Assembly: GCF_000189755.2 (NCBI RefSeq)
Contig: NZ_KI912183.1
Location: 560,257-624,256 of the forward strand
DNA: 64,000 nt
Reading direction: 5' to 3'
Origin: Desulfotomaculum nigrificans DSM 574
GTDB lineage: Bacteria > Bacillota > Desulfotomaculia > Desulfotomaculales > Desulfotomaculaceae
A program made the position numbers and the translations under genes. Below are positions 1-9,225 of the stretch, one piece after another (position 1 is the first letter of the stretch; every line of letters starts with the position of its first letter). The notes below the pieces were generated by a model that saw only the letters and a list, made by a program, of their open reading frames with translations, was not told the origin of the DNA and did no database searches.

Positions 1-1228
1 GTATATTCTTGAGCGCCACCCCGACTGGCGGGTGGAGACCGGTCACCAGGCCGGCGGCCAATTAAATTTCCCCAGGCGAATTGCTAATACCGTATTAACC
101 TGTGCTGTTAGGGATAAGTATCGTTATTTTACCAATGCCGTACGAGATGCCTTGAAACGTCGAGGTATTACTGGCAGTGTATCCATATTAAAGGCCGATG
201 GTGGCACCTTACCACTGGAGGCCTCAGAGCAAGTCCCAGTGGAGACTATTTTTTCCGGTCCGGCAGCCAGTACGCTAGGCGTGCAGGCCCTGACCCCGCC
301 GGGGGAAACATCCCTGGTAGTGGATATTGGCGGTACCACCACTGATTTGGCCTTAATACTTTCCGGTCAACCACTCATGGCCTCCAAAGGGGTTAAAATT
401 GGCGACCGCTTCACCCAGGTACGGGCCCTGTCAGTAAAATCAGTGCCGGTGGGCGGGGATAGCGTGGTAGAACGTGTAGGGCGCCAGTTTATTATCTATT
501 CGGAACGAGTCGGACAGGCCTTTTGCCTGGGCGGGCCGCTACCCACCCCCACTGATGCTTTAAGGGTGATGGGCCTAACCCAGATCGGCGATGAGGACCG
601 GGCCCGTGAGGCTATGGCTAACCTGGGAACTCCGTTAGGTCTGAACCCGGTGGAGGTAGCCCGCACCGTTATTGACTTGGTGGTGGATTCAGTGGTGGCG
701 GAAATAGAGAAGATGTTTTTAGAATGGGAACAGGAGCCGGCCTACCGGGTGTGGGAGGTTCTGCAAAAGAGAAAAGTTCGCCCGCAAAATGTTGTTGGAG
801 TAGGCGGGGGTGCTGTGGGTTTCGTGCCTCAGATAGCGGCCCGCATGGGTTGCCAACCAATCCTGCCACCTTACGCACCGGTGGCTAATGCCATTGGCGC
901 AGCGGTGGCCAAACCTACCCTGCAGGTGACCCTACGGGCGGATACCGAGCGGCAAACCTTTAGTATTGAGGAAGAGGGCTACCAGGGTAAATTGGCGGGA
1001 AAACTGGATGAAACTGGGGCAGTGGAACTGGCCAAAACCTGGCTGTTTAAACGAGCGGCTAAAATGAATCTCACTGATTATGTTAAGGATATTGAAATAA
1101 CCCGTAAGGATGTTTTTAATATCGTACGAGATTGGCAAACCACCGGTAAACTTTACGATATATCTGTGCAAACACCCCGAGGGATTTTAGGCCATATCGG
1201 CAGAGGGGGGAGATTGCTAAGTGATTAA
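1..1228 (+). CDS. Hydantoinase/oxoprolinase-family protein (5' end outside window)
   Basis: The reading frame is open at base 2 and runs to TAA at 1226-1228, so the N-terminus lies upstream. The protein has the actin-like ATPase phosphate signature DIGGTTTDLAL and a late glycine-rich segment (GVGGGAVGFVPQ), the layout of the HyuA/N-methylhydantoinase A and 5-oxoprolinase superfamily, which hydrolyses ATP to open cyclic amides or drive carboxylation. A GTG at base 32 is internal and is probably not the real start. The substrate cannot be deduced. The last 8 bases overlap the histone-deacetylase-type gene, which suggests translational coupling. Confidence 0.8.
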   Translation, partial: YILERHPDWRVETGHQAGGQLNFPRRIANTVLTCAVRDKYRYFTNAVRDALKRRGITGSVSILKADGGTLPLEASEQVPVETIFSGPAASTLGVQALTPPGETSLVVDIGGTTTDLALILSGQPLMASKGVKIGDRFTQVRALSVKSVPVGGDSVVERVGRQFIIYSERVGQAFCLGGPLPTPTDALRVMGLTQIGDEDRAREAMANLGTPLGLNPVEVARTVIDLVVDSVVAEIEKMFLEWEQEPAYRVWEVLQKRKVRPQNVVGVGGGAVGFVPQIAARMGCQPILPPYAPVANAIGAAVAKPTLQVTLRADTERQTFSIEEEGYQGKLAGKLDETGAVELAKTWLFKRAAKMNLTDYVKDIEITRKDVFNIVRDWQTTGKLYDISVQTPRGILGHIGRGGRLLSD

Positions 1229-2576
1229 GAAAACCGGCTTAATTTTCTTCCCGGCCTTTGACTGGGCCATTTCCGCCACCCACCCGGAAAGAGAGGAGAG
1301 ATTATTATATACCAGGGATCAAATGTTTGAAGAAGGTATTTTGGATTTACCGGAAATAGTAGAATACTCCCCGCGGTTGGCCAGCGAACAGGACATTGCC
1401 CGGGTACATTTCTGTGTACCGGGGGTGGCTGATCAGGTTGTGGAGGCCCACCGTATTGCAGCGGGGGCAGCCTTAAATTTAGGCGATCGGATCATGGCGG
1501 GGGAAATCCATAATGGTTTTGCCCTGGTTCGTCCGCCCGGACACCATGCCATGCGGGTGGTTCATGGTAACCGTGGTTTTTGTAACATTAATAATGAAGC
1601 TATTCTGATAGAATACCTGCGCCGGGCCCATGGAGTGAAAAAAATCGCCATTGTGGATACCGATGTGCATCATGGTGACGGCACGCAAGACATTTTTTAT
1701 CACGACCCCGATGTGCTATTTATTTCTTTTCACCAGGACGGTCGTACCCTCTACCCGGGCACCGGCTTTACTTATGAACTAGGGGGGCCGGGAGCTTATG
1801 CCAGAACCATTAATATTCCGCTGCCACCAGGTGCCACTGATGCCAGCTTACATTATGTGGTGGATAATTTAATCCTGCCCATATTAAAGGAATGGCAGCC
1901 GGATTTTATTGTAAATTCCGCCGGCCAGGACAACCATTTTACGGATCCCTTGGGCAACATGCGCATAACAGCCCACGGATATGCCCGGTTAACAGAAAAG
2001 TTAAAGCCTAATCTGGCTGTTTTGGAAGGTGGCTACGCCATTGAAACGGCGCTACCATATGTTAATTTAGCCATTTTACTGGCGCTGGCCGGCCGTGACT
2101 ATTCTTATGTGATTGAACCGGAATATGCCCTTACCAATTTTAGGGAGTCTCCCTCGGTAACCTCTACGGTTCGGCGAGTGGTGGAGGAACTACAGGAAGT
2201 CTGGGCCACCAGGCATAGCAAAGATAAATTTGAACTGGCTGGCGGGGCTAAATTTTACCAGCGTAATAAGCCCATTTACTACGACACTCAATTTATTGAG
2301 GAGAAACAAATAGAGAAGGTTAAAGTTTGCACTGATTGTCCTGGTTATATTACCATAGACTCCCAGGCCTACCACCCCAATGGCCGTAGGTATCATATTT
2401 ATGCTGTTACCATCCCCATTCAAGCATGTAAAGCATGTCAGGAAGAGGGGTGGCAGGCTTACGAACAAGCCAAAGGAGACTATCGCTATAATTATGTCTA
2501 CCTGCAGGACAAATCCATCGATACCTTTATGACCCACCAGCGTGAGGAAGAACGGGAAATTCGTTCTGACGGTTAG
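1221..2576 (+). CDS. Histone-deacetylase-family hydrolase with C-terminal Cys pairs
   Basis: A zinc-dependent deacetylase of the AcuC/acetylpolyamine amidohydrolase superfamily, 451 aa. Visible motifs are RPPGHHAM (active-site His pair), DTDVHHGDG (Asp-x-His zinc ligands) and SAGQDNHFTDPLG (third zinc Asp); the last usually reads AGFDAH, so one position beside the metal site differs. After about residue 330 there is an extra segment with CTDC and CKAC pairs, which could form a zinc ribbon and is not part of the catalytic fold. The GTG start lies inside the end of the upstream hydantoinase gene. The substrate (acetyl-lysine protein, acetylpolyamine or other amide) cannot be told. Confidence 0.85.
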   Translation: MIKKTGLIFFPAFDWAISATHPEREERLLYTRDQMFEEGILDLPEIVEYSPRLASEQDIARVHFCVPGVADQVVEAHRIAAGAALNLGDRIMAGEIHNGFALVRPPGHHAMRVVHGNRGFCNINNEAILIEYLRRAHGVKKIAIVDTDVHHGDGTQDIFYHDPDVLFISFHQDGRTLYPGTGFTYELGGPGAYARTINIPLPPGATDASLHYVVDNLILPILKEWQPDFIVNSAGQDNHFTDPLGNMRITAHGYARLTEKLKPNLAVLEGGYAIETALPYVNLAILLALAGRDYSYVIEPEYALTNFRESPSVTSTVRRVVEELQEVWATRHSKDKFELAGGAKFYQRNKPIYYDTQFIEEKQIEKVKVCTDCPGYITIDSQAYHPNGRRYHIYAVTIPIQACKACQEEGWQAYEQAKGDYRYNYVYLQDKSIDTFMTHQREEEREIRSDG

Positions 2577-2586
2577 GAGTGACAAA

Positions 2587-4470
2587 TTGAGTAGGATTAT
2601 AGTCTTGGATGAGACCACCGCTAACCAAATTGCCGCCGGTGAAGTGGTGGAACGGCCTGTTTCAGTGGTGAAAGAATTAGTGGAAAACAGCTTGGATGCC
2701 GGCGCCACCAGAATTATCGTGGAACTAACCCAGGGAGGGCTATCCGGCATTAAGGTGGTGGACAACGGTTGCGGTATGTCCCCGGAAGATGCAATGTTAT
2801 GTTGGCAAAGACATGCCACCAGCAAAATCCGGCAGGCTGCGGACTTAAACAGAATAACTACGCTTGGTTTTCGGGGTGAGGCTTTACCTAGCATTGCTTC
2901 GGTGGCCAAATTAACCTTAACCACCCGGGCCGGGGAGGATTTAGCCGGTACCGAGGTACTGGTGGAGGCAGGACAAATACTGCGTAGTTCTCCAGTGGGC
3001 TGCCCCGCTGGCACCACCATTGAGGTAAAGGAACTATTTTTCAATACTCCGGCCAGGCGTAAGTACCTTAAGTCTCCCCATGCTGAGGCGGGGCAGGTTA
3101 GTGATTTGATTAACCGGTTAGCTTTGGCCCGGCCGGATGTACGGATAGAATTGCGCAGCAATGGCCGGGTGGTATTTTTTAGTCCTGGTAACGGGTCTTT
3201 AAGGGATACCGCTGCAGCTGTTTTTGGGGCGGACAATGTGCGTAGCATGATTGAAGTAAATTATCAAGGAAGGTTATTTTGTATCAAGGGGTTAATCAGT
3301 AAACCGGTATTAACCCGGGCCTCCCGGCAGTACCAAAGTTTTTTTATTAATGGCAGATATATTCGCAGTGGTTTAATTTCCTCGGTATTACAGCAGGCCT
3401 ATCAAACGCAAATTCCCTCCGGGCGCTTTCCCATAGCGGTGTTACATATTAGTCTGGACCCCACCCAGGTAGATGTTAATGTACACCCTACTAAAATGGA
3501 AGTCCGCCTGGCCCAGGAGAAAGAGGTAGCCGAGGAACTACTAGCAGCCCTTAGTGAACCGCTCAATCTTCCACCAGCCATCACCGGATTATGGGAAATA
3601 ATGCCCGGCAGGCAGCATCAATCAGCAAAAAAGATAACCCCTGTTGCATCGCCCCAACCTGAGCAAATAAAAGACATCAGTGAAGAAAAATCAGAACTCC
3701 CGCCATTGGCCCCAGATAATGGGGTCAGGAAGCAATTAAGCTGGCCACTGGCAGCGGATACCGTTACTCAGTCAGAAGTAAAACCGGTTGTGACTAAGCA
3801 AGTACCGATAGCAACCGGTAATCCAATTAAACCACAGCTAGCTAATCACCAAAAGGTTTTAGAGGTTAGTCAGGAATATTCCACTGGCGCCGAAGTTTTT
3901 CCCAACCTATCACCAGTGGGGCAGGTATTGCCAACTTATGTTTTGGCTCAGGGTACCACAGGGCTATATATTATTGATCAACACGCGGCCCACGAAAGAG
4001 TTCTTTACGAAAAATATCTTCATCAACTACAGCAGGGTGTCCAGTCTCAGGTTTTATTAAACCCCTTAACCCTGCAGTTATCCCACCATGAGGCCCAGTT
4101 GATTATAGAACATATCTTGGAATTTAGTGAATTTGGTTTTATACTGGAACACTTTGGTGGAGATACTTTTTTACTAAGGGGAGTACCACCCCAGGCCGGT
4201 AATAAACCAATAGAGATATTTATGGACCTGTTAACCAGGTTGCAGGATAATCCGGCCAACCGATTGGACAGGGGTCTGATTATAGACCACCTGGCCGCCG
4301 TTATGGCCTGCCGGGATGCCATTAAAGCCGGTCAGCGACTTGGACCAACGGAAATTATGGCTTTGCTGGATGGCCTGGCAGAATGCCAACGTCCCTTTAC
4401 TTGCCCCCATGGGCGGCCTACCGTCATCAATATTACCCATGAGGAGCTGAAAAAACGTTTTAAAAGATGA
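2587..4470 (+). CDS. mutL: DNA mismatch repair protein MutL
   Basis: MutL couples MutS mismatch recognition to strand incision. The N-terminal GHKL ATPase motifs are clear (NSLDAGA, DNGCGM, TLGFRGEAL). The C-terminus carries the nicking-endonuclease motif of MutH-less bacteria, DQHAAHERVLYE, plus ACRDAIKAG and CPHGRPT, so this is an endonuclease-type MutL of 627 aa. The middle 150 or so residues are a variable linker. I chose TTG at 2587 because AGGAG lies 7 bases upstream and the product then begins like other MutL proteins; a frame-open start at 2542 would add 15 residues inside the previous gene. No mutS is visible in the window. Confidence 0.96.
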   Translation: MSRIIVLDETTANQIAAGEVVERPVSVVKELVENSLDAGATRIIVELTQGGLSGIKVVDNGCGMSPEDAMLCWQRHATSKIRQAADLNRITTLGFRGEALPSIASVAKLTLTTRAGEDLAGTEVLVEAGQILRSSPVGCPAGTTIEVKELFFNTPARRKYLKSPHAEAGQVSDLINRLALARPDVRIELRSNGRVVFFSPGNGSLRDTAAAVFGADNVRSMIEVNYQGRLFCIKGLISKPVLTRASRQYQSFFINGRYIRSGLISSVLQQAYQTQIPSGRFPIAVLHISLDPTQVDVNVHPTKMEVRLAQEKEVAEELLAALSEPLNLPPAITGLWEIMPGRQHQSAKKITPVASPQPEQIKDISEEKSELPPLAPDNGVRKQLSWPLAADTVTQSEVKPVVTKQVPIATGNPIKPQLANHQKVLEVSQEYSTGAEVFPNLSPVGQVLPTYVLAQGTTGLYIIDQHAAHERVLYEKYLHQLQQGVQSQVLLNPLTLQLSHHEAQLIIEHILEFSEFGFILEHFGGDTFLLRGVPPQAGNKPIEIFMDLLTRLQDNPANRLDRGLIIDHLAAVMACRDAIKAGQRLGPTEIMALLDGLAECQRPFTCPHGRPTVINITHEELKKRFKR

Positions 4471-5267
4471 ATAGTTCTCTGGTTGTTACCACCGGTATAC
4501 GCAGTGGAATCGCTTTGGAGCAACAGGCGCTGGAGTTAAGCCGTCAGCTTAATGTGCCTTATGTACGACGACAAAAGCGTTCGTTGGATAACATTAAAGA
4601 AATGTCTGGTGCCCAGGTTATACTCCTGGTAAAAAGCAATAAATTATCATTAGTTGTAGATGGAAAAGAGTTGTTTTTTCATCCAGGATTAGCCAAATTA
4701 CGAATAAAAGAGATACAGGCTGGGAAAACTGACCAAATGATTAAAGCTATGGGACTGAAAGCAGGAGACTCTGTACTGGACTGTACCCTAGGGTTAGCTG
4801 CTGATGCCCTGGTGGCCAGCTATGTCACGGGTCCTGGGGGTATGGTGGTGGGCCTGGAAGATTCCATGCCGGTGGCAGAAATTGTTCGCCGGGGCCTGCA
4901 ATCCTACACCGGTGAAAAACCGGAATTACTGGCGGCTATGCGCCGCATCCAGGTTATTAATGCTCATCATCTAGGCTACTTGCGGCAATTACCGGATAAT
5001 TCTTTTGATGTGGTGTACTTTGACCCGATGTTTCGCCAACCCAGACATCAATCCAGTTCCTTGGTCCCCCTAAGACCCCTGGCTAACAGTAGTCCCCTAT
5101 CTCAGGAGGCTGTAGTCGAAGCTTACCGGGTAGCGAGAAAGCGAGTGGTCATGAAGGAAAACAGAAACAGTGAGGAATTTAGCCGCCTAAACTTTCATAC
5201 TATCGAAGGAGGACGCTATTCTCCGGTGGCCTATGGCGTTATATATAAGGTGGTGCCACCGCAGTGA
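4467..5267 (+). CDS. Class I SAM-dependent methyltransferase, RsmJ-like
   Basis: 266 aa. The central part has a Rossmann methyltransferase pattern: GDSVLDCTLGLAADAL as the SAM loop and DVVYFDPMF as a catalytic motif resembling the DPMFP of the RsmJ (16S rRNA m2G1516) group. The N-terminal 90 residues form a separate lobe. ATG at 4467 overlaps the mutL stop in ATGA and the stop overlaps miaA by 4 bases, so it is translationally coupled in a mutL-methyltransferase-miaA operon. A role in rRNA or tRNA modification fits both the motif and the neighbour miaA, but the target is inferred. Confidence 0.75.
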   Translation: MNSSLVVTTGIRSGIALEQQALELSRQLNVPYVRRQKRSLDNIKEMSGAQVILLVKSNKLSLVVDGKELFFHPGLAKLRIKEIQAGKTDQMIKAMGLKAGDSVLDCTLGLAADALVASYVTGPGGMVVGLEDSMPVAEIVRRGLQSYTGEKPELLAAMRRIQVINAHHLGYLRQLPDNSFDVVYFDPMFRQPRHQSSSLVPLRPLANSSPLSQEAVVEAYRVARKRVVMKENRNSEEFSRLNFHTIEGGRYSPVAYGVIYKVVPPQ

Positions 5268-6211
5268 ACAGTCTAAAACCTTTAGTTGTTATAGTAGGCC
5301 CAACTGCTGTAGGTAAAACTGATATAGCCATAGAGGTAGCCAAAAGAGTAGGGGGAGAGATTGTCTCGGCTGATTCCATGCTGGTTTACCGTGGTATGGA
5401 TATAGGCACAGCTAAGCCCACCTTAGAAGAAATGCAGGGTATTCCCCACTATATGATTGATGTTGTGGATCCCGATGAGGAATTTAGTGTGGCCATGTAT
5501 CAAAAGGCAGCCAGGGAGTGGATCGACAATATTACCGGTCGAGGAAAGTTGCCGCTGCTGGTGGGAGGCACCGGATTATATGTAAGAGCAGTTATTGATC
5601 CCTATGACTTTACCCCGGCCCCCGGGGATGAAAAACTAAGGGAACAGCTTAAACAAGAGGCTCTGACTTTGGGAGCGGCCGCTATGCATGAGAAATTAGC
5701 CCAGGTTGACCCCACGACCGCCGCCCGACTTCACCCCAATGATGTACGGCGGGTTATCCGGGCCCTGGAGGTATACTATCAAACGGGTAAACCATTTTCC
5801 CAGTACCAGTCCCTAAAAACAGCCGGTAACCCGGTATACAGATTGCTTATGTTTGGCTTAACCATGGATAGGCAGTTATTATACCAACGGATTGAACAGC
5901 GGATTGACCTGATGCTGGCCCGGGGTTTGGTGGAGGAGGTAAAAGGGCTACTGGAGCGCTATGAACGGCTGGGCACTGCACTACAGGGTCTTGGTTACAA
6001 GGAAATCGCCGCCTACTTGGCCGGGGAATGTTCCCTGCAGGAAGCAGTAGACGTTTTAAAAAGAGATACCAGGCGTTTTGCCAAGCGGCAGCTGACATGG
6101 TTTAGGGCTGATGACCGCATCAGGTGGCTCGACCTGGAAAAATTCCCTAATAAAGAAGCAGTAGCCGCTGAAATTGTTCAGCAAATAGCAGGAGAATTTT
6201 TAGTGGTGTAG
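5264..6211 (+). CDS. miaA: tRNA dimethylallyltransferase MiaA
   Basis: Transfers the dimethylallyl group to A37 of tRNAs reading codons that begin with U. The N-terminal P-loop GPTAVGKT is followed by DSMLVYRGMDIGTAKP, the substrate and Mg binding segment, and LVGGTGLYVRAV; 315 aa is the normal length. The GTG start overlaps the methyltransferase stop by 4 bases. hfq follows after about 50 bases with its own ribosome site, the classic miaA-hfq order. Confidence 0.97.
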   Translation: MNSLKPLVVIVGPTAVGKTDIAIEVAKRVGGEIVSADSMLVYRGMDIGTAKPTLEEMQGIPHYMIDVVDPDEEFSVAMYQKAAREWIDNITGRGKLPLLVGGTGLYVRAVIDPYDFTPAPGDEKLREQLKQEALTLGAAAMHEKLAQVDPTTAARLHPNDVRRVIRALEVYYQTGKPFSQYQSLKTAGNPVYRLLMFGLTMDRQLLYQRIEQRIDLMLARGLVEEVKGLLERYERLGTALQGLGYKEIAAYLAGECSLQEAVDVLKRDTRRFAKRQLTWFRADDRIRWLDLEKFPNKEAVAAEIVQQIAGEFLVV

Positions 6212-6262
6212 AACAATAGTTAAGAGTATTTTTAGAAGAAAATTTCCGATGGAGGTAACCCC

Positions 6263-6505
6263 ATGACTAAAACACAGATAAATTTACAAGACGCCTTCCT
6301 TAACCAGGTAAGAAAGGAAAATATTCCTGTCACCATTTTCTTGATCAATGGTTTTCAATTAAAGGGCATGGTTAAGGGATTTGATAACTTTACTGTTATA
6401 TTAGAAAGTGACGGTAAACAACTAATGGTATACAAACACGCCATATCTACGATTAGTCCGCTTCGTCCGGTGAATACCTCCTTTTCGGAAAATAAGCCGA
6501 TGTAA
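6263..6505 (+). CDS. hfq: RNA chaperone Hfq
   Basis: An 80-residue Sm-like protein that forms hexameric rings and anneals small RNAs to mRNAs. Sm1 runs through the [18 protein letters not shown] region and Sm2 holds the YKHAIST core, the usual YKHAIS signature. A GGAGGTAA site precedes ATG. The short C-terminal tail is typical of Gram-positive Hfq. A strong terminator follows directly, closing the mutL-miaA-hfq unit. Confidence 0.97.
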   Translation: MTKTQINLQDAFLNQVRKENIPVTIFLINGFQLKGMVKGFDNFTVILESDGKQLMVYKHAISTISPLRPVNTSFSENKPM

Positions 6506-6518
6506 TAAGGGCCCGTTG

Positions 6519-6541
6519 CCCCTCCCGGTGGAGGGGTTTTT
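6519..6541 (+). terminator. Rho-independent terminator after hfq
   Basis: CCCCTC and GAGGGG form a 6-bp GC-rich stem around a 6-base loop, followed by five T residues. Confidence 0.85.
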
Positions 6542-6633
6542 CATTTTAGGTCACTATTTACACCTTCGCGCGTATAATGTTTATGAGTCTTACTTAACCA
6601 GGTTAAACAGTTAACGCCCGGAGGTGAAATCCT

Positions 6634-7593
6634 TTGGTTAAAATAAAAATGTGGCAGAATCCCCCGCACCGCCATGAACCGCCAAAACAGAATGGACCGG
6701 TAAAGCGGCCATCTTTTCCTGTTAGGCCAGGGACCAATCAAGAAAAGGACACCATAAATGAAGAGGCCAAACGGAAGGCCACCAATGAAATCCTCAAAGA
6801 ATTGGATACCTTAATTGGCCTCACCAGTGTTAAAAAGTTGGTCAAGGAAATTCAGGCCTTTGTGGAAATACAAAAACTAAGGCAAAGAGAAAAGTTAATA
6901 TATGAACCAATGGTGTTACACATGATCTTTAAGGGTAACCCCGGCACCGGCAAAACTACCGTGGCCCGTATCATTGGCCGATTATTTAAGGAAATCGGCG
7001 TTTTACCCAAGGGGCATCTCATTGAGGTGGAACGAGCTGATTTAGTAGGTGAATATATTGGTCATACAGCGGCTAAGACCCGGGATCAAATTAAAAAGGC
7101 CCTGGGTGGTATACTATTTATTGACGAAGCTTATTCCCTGGCCAGAGGTGGGGAAAAGGATTTTGGTAAAGAAGCCATCGACTCAATGGTGGCCAGTATG
7201 GAAAATAACAAGGAGAATTTAATTATCATTTTAGCTGGTTATCAGAATGAAATGGACTATTTTTTAGAAACCAACCCGGGGCTTCGTTCTCGCTTTCCCA
7301 TACATATCACCTTTCCCGATTATACCATCAATGAGCTAATGGATATTGCCGACCTAATGCTAAAACAACGCCAATATATATTGGCTTCCCCGGCCAGGGA
7401 TGAACTAAGAAGAATATTAGAAAACAAAACCCGCCAGCATGAGCACAGCGGTAATGCCAGGTTAGTGCGCAACCTTATTGAGCGGGCCATGCGGCACCAG
7501 GCAGTAAGGTTGATAGATGGGAAAAATATTTCCCGGCAAGACCTGATGACGATAACTAAAGAGGATTTGGCAGGAGCTTTGGAGGATATCTAA
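6634..7593 (+). CDS. spoVK: Stage V sporulation protein K (AAA+ ATPase)
   Basis: AAA+ ATPase of the SpoVK/CbxX-CfqX family needed for spore maturation. Walker A is GNPGTGKTT, Walker B is ILFIDEAY, and the sensor and arginine-finger region follows (NPGLRSRFP). The TTG start at 6634 is chosen because GGAGGTG ends 7 bases upstream; an ATG at 6649 would be too far. The N-terminal 40 residues are Pro/Arg-rich and probably disordered. It has its own transcription unit between the hfq terminator and a stem-loop. Confidence 0.93.
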   Translation: MVKIKMWQNPPHRHEPPKQNGPVKRPSFPVRPGTNQEKDTINEEAKRKATNEILKELDTLIGLTSVKKLVKEIQAFVEIQKLRQREKLIYEPMVLHMIFKGNPGTGKTTVARIIGRLFKEIGVLPKGHLIEVERADLVGEYIGHTAAKTRDQIKKALGGILFIDEAYSLARGGEKDFGKEAIDSMVASMENNKENLIIILAGYQNEMDYFLETNPGLRSRFPIHITFPDYTINELMDIADLMLKQRQYILASPARDELRRILENKTRQHEHSGNARLVRNLIERAMRHQAVRLIDGKNISRQDLMTITKEDLAGALEDI

Positions 7594-7668
7594 TCCTAAC
7601 GGTTACGTTGGCTTTATTCCACAACATGGACTGTTGGGTATGCCGAACAGTACGTACGGTGATGTGGG

Positions 7669-7693
7669 AGGAGGGGGTTGGTCACCCCCTCCT
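7669..7693 (+). terminator. Stem-loop between spoVK and the PLP gene
   Basis: AGGAGGGGG pairs perfectly with CCCCCTCCT over 9 bp around a 7-base loop. The following bases are A/T-rich but not a clean T run, so it could be a weak terminator or an attenuator. The stem also contains an SD-like GGAGG. Confidence 0.5.
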
Positions 7694-7719
7694 AACAATT
7701 AAATATTTTGGGAGGAACT

Positions 7720-8964
7720 ATGAGTTTAAAGCAATTGGACAAGCTGGCCACAGAAGTAGAAGCAGAAGTACAACCTATTTACCGGGAGATAGAAGCAAGG
7801 GCTTTGATAAATCATGCCAAAGTGTTAGAAGGATTTCATCTGGCCCGGGTGGCCGATTATCATTTGCGGGGTACCAACGGCTATGGTTACAATGACCCGG
7901 GCCGGGAAGCTCTGGAAAAAATCTACGCCCATGTATTTGGCGCGGAAGCAGCTCTGGTCAGGGGGCAAATCGTGTCCGGCACCCATGCCATAGCCATAGC
8001 TTTGTTTGGCTTATTGCGGCCGGGGGATGAACTACTGGCGGTGCAAGGATCTCCTTACGACACCCTGGAGGAATTAATTGGTAAAAGGGGTAATGTACCT
8101 GGATCCTTAAGGGACCTGGGGGTCAGTTACCAACAGGTGGAATTGACCCCCGCCGGTTTATTGGACTGGACGGCCATTGCCCAGGCCCTCTCCAGTAAAA
8201 CTAAAGTGGTGTTGGTACAGCGTTCCCGAGGTTACGCCTGGCGCCCGGCCTTAACCTTACCGGAGTTAAAGAGGCTGGTGGAGTTTGTTAAGGAAAGAGC
8301 CCCTCAGGCCTATGTTTTTGTGGATAACTGCTACGGTGAACTGGTAGACACAGCTGAGCCGCCATCCGTTGGGGCTGACTTGATTGCCGGTTCGCTGATT
8401 AAGAACCCCGGGGGTGGATTAGCTCCCACCGGCGGTTATGTGGTGGGGAGAAAAGAGTTGGTAGAGATGGCCGCCAATCGCTGGACAGCACCCGGCATCG
8501 GCGCAGAGGTGGGCCCATCACTGGGTCACCAGCGGTTGTTGTTGCAGGGTATTTTTATGGCCCCGCACATTGTGGCCGAAGCTTTAAAAGGAGCGGTATT
8601 TGCCGCCCGCTTGTTTGAACGGTTGGGTTTTAAAGTGTCCCCCACTTATGATGAGCCCCGCTCAGATATTATTCAATCCATCGCCCTGGAGACTCCGGAA
8701 AGATTGGTAGCCTTTTGTCGCGGGCTACAGGCTGCCTCACCGGTAGATGCCCATGTACTGCCTGAACCTAACTACATGCCAGGTTATGAAGACGACGTAA
8801 TCATGGCCGCAGGTACCTTTGTCCAGGGTGCATCCCTGGAGCTTAGTGCCGACGCACCCCTGAGAGAACCCTATGCTGTGTATTTGCAAGGGGGACTTTC
8901 TAAAGAATATGTACGTCTGGGAGTTTTATCGGCGGCCAGAAATGTATTAAAATTACAAGGTTAA
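7720..8964 (+). CDS. PLP-dependent methionine gamma-lyase family protein (YnbB-like)
   Basis: 414 aa, fold-type I PLP enzyme of the group annotated as methionine gamma-lyase or aluminium resistance protein. The probable Schiff-base lysine lies in the segment ADLIAGSLIKNPGGG. I chose ATG at 7720, which follows GGGAGGAAC; the longer frame would start inside that ribosome site. In Bacillus a relative (ynbB) also lies next to spoVK, so the order miaA-hfq-spoVK-ynbB looks conserved. The true substrate is not established by sequence. Confidence 0.85.
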   Translation: MSLKQLDKLATEVEAEVQPIYREIEARALINHAKVLEGFHLARVADYHLRGTNGYGYNDPGREALEKIYAHVFGAEAALVRGQIVSGTHAIAIALFGLLRPGDELLAVQGSPYDTLEELIGKRGNVPGSLRDLGVSYQQVELTPAGLLDWTAIAQALSSKTKVVLVQRSRGYAWRPALTLPELKRLVEFVKERAPQAYVFVDNCYGELVDTAEPPSVGADLIAGSLIKNPGGGLAPTGGYVVGRKELVEMAANRWTAPGIGAEVGPSLGHQRLLLQGIFMAPHIVAEALKGAVFAARLFERLGFKVSPTYDEPRSDIIQSIALETPERLVAFCRGLQAASPVDAHVLPEPNYMPGYEDDVIMAAGTFVQGASLELSADAPLREPYAVYLQGGLSKEYVRLGVLSAARNVLKLQG

Positions 8965-8966
8965 TC

Positions 8967-8992
8967 AAGGCGCTCTGGTAATGGAGCGCCTT
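8967..8992 (+). terminator. Stem-loop after the PLP gene
   Basis: AAGGCGCTC and GAGCGCCTT form a perfect 9-bp stem around an 8-base loop right after the stop codon. No T run follows, so termination is likely but unproven. Confidence 0.55.
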
Positions 8993-9225
8993 AATCATGA
9001 TAGTATATATATTCTACCGTTCAGGATTAAAAATGACCGTTGACGGTATAGTTCTTGGCGTTTAGGCCACCACATATTATTATTAAGACATACAATTTAA
9101 ACATATTCAGTTTTAAGTGCATAATATCAATCAAAAGAAATTTTTATCTTAAAATAGGGGGGTGGTAATTAATCCCTTGATTTTTCAGATTATTCACAAT
9201 AATAAAAATTTGGGAGATGAATAAC

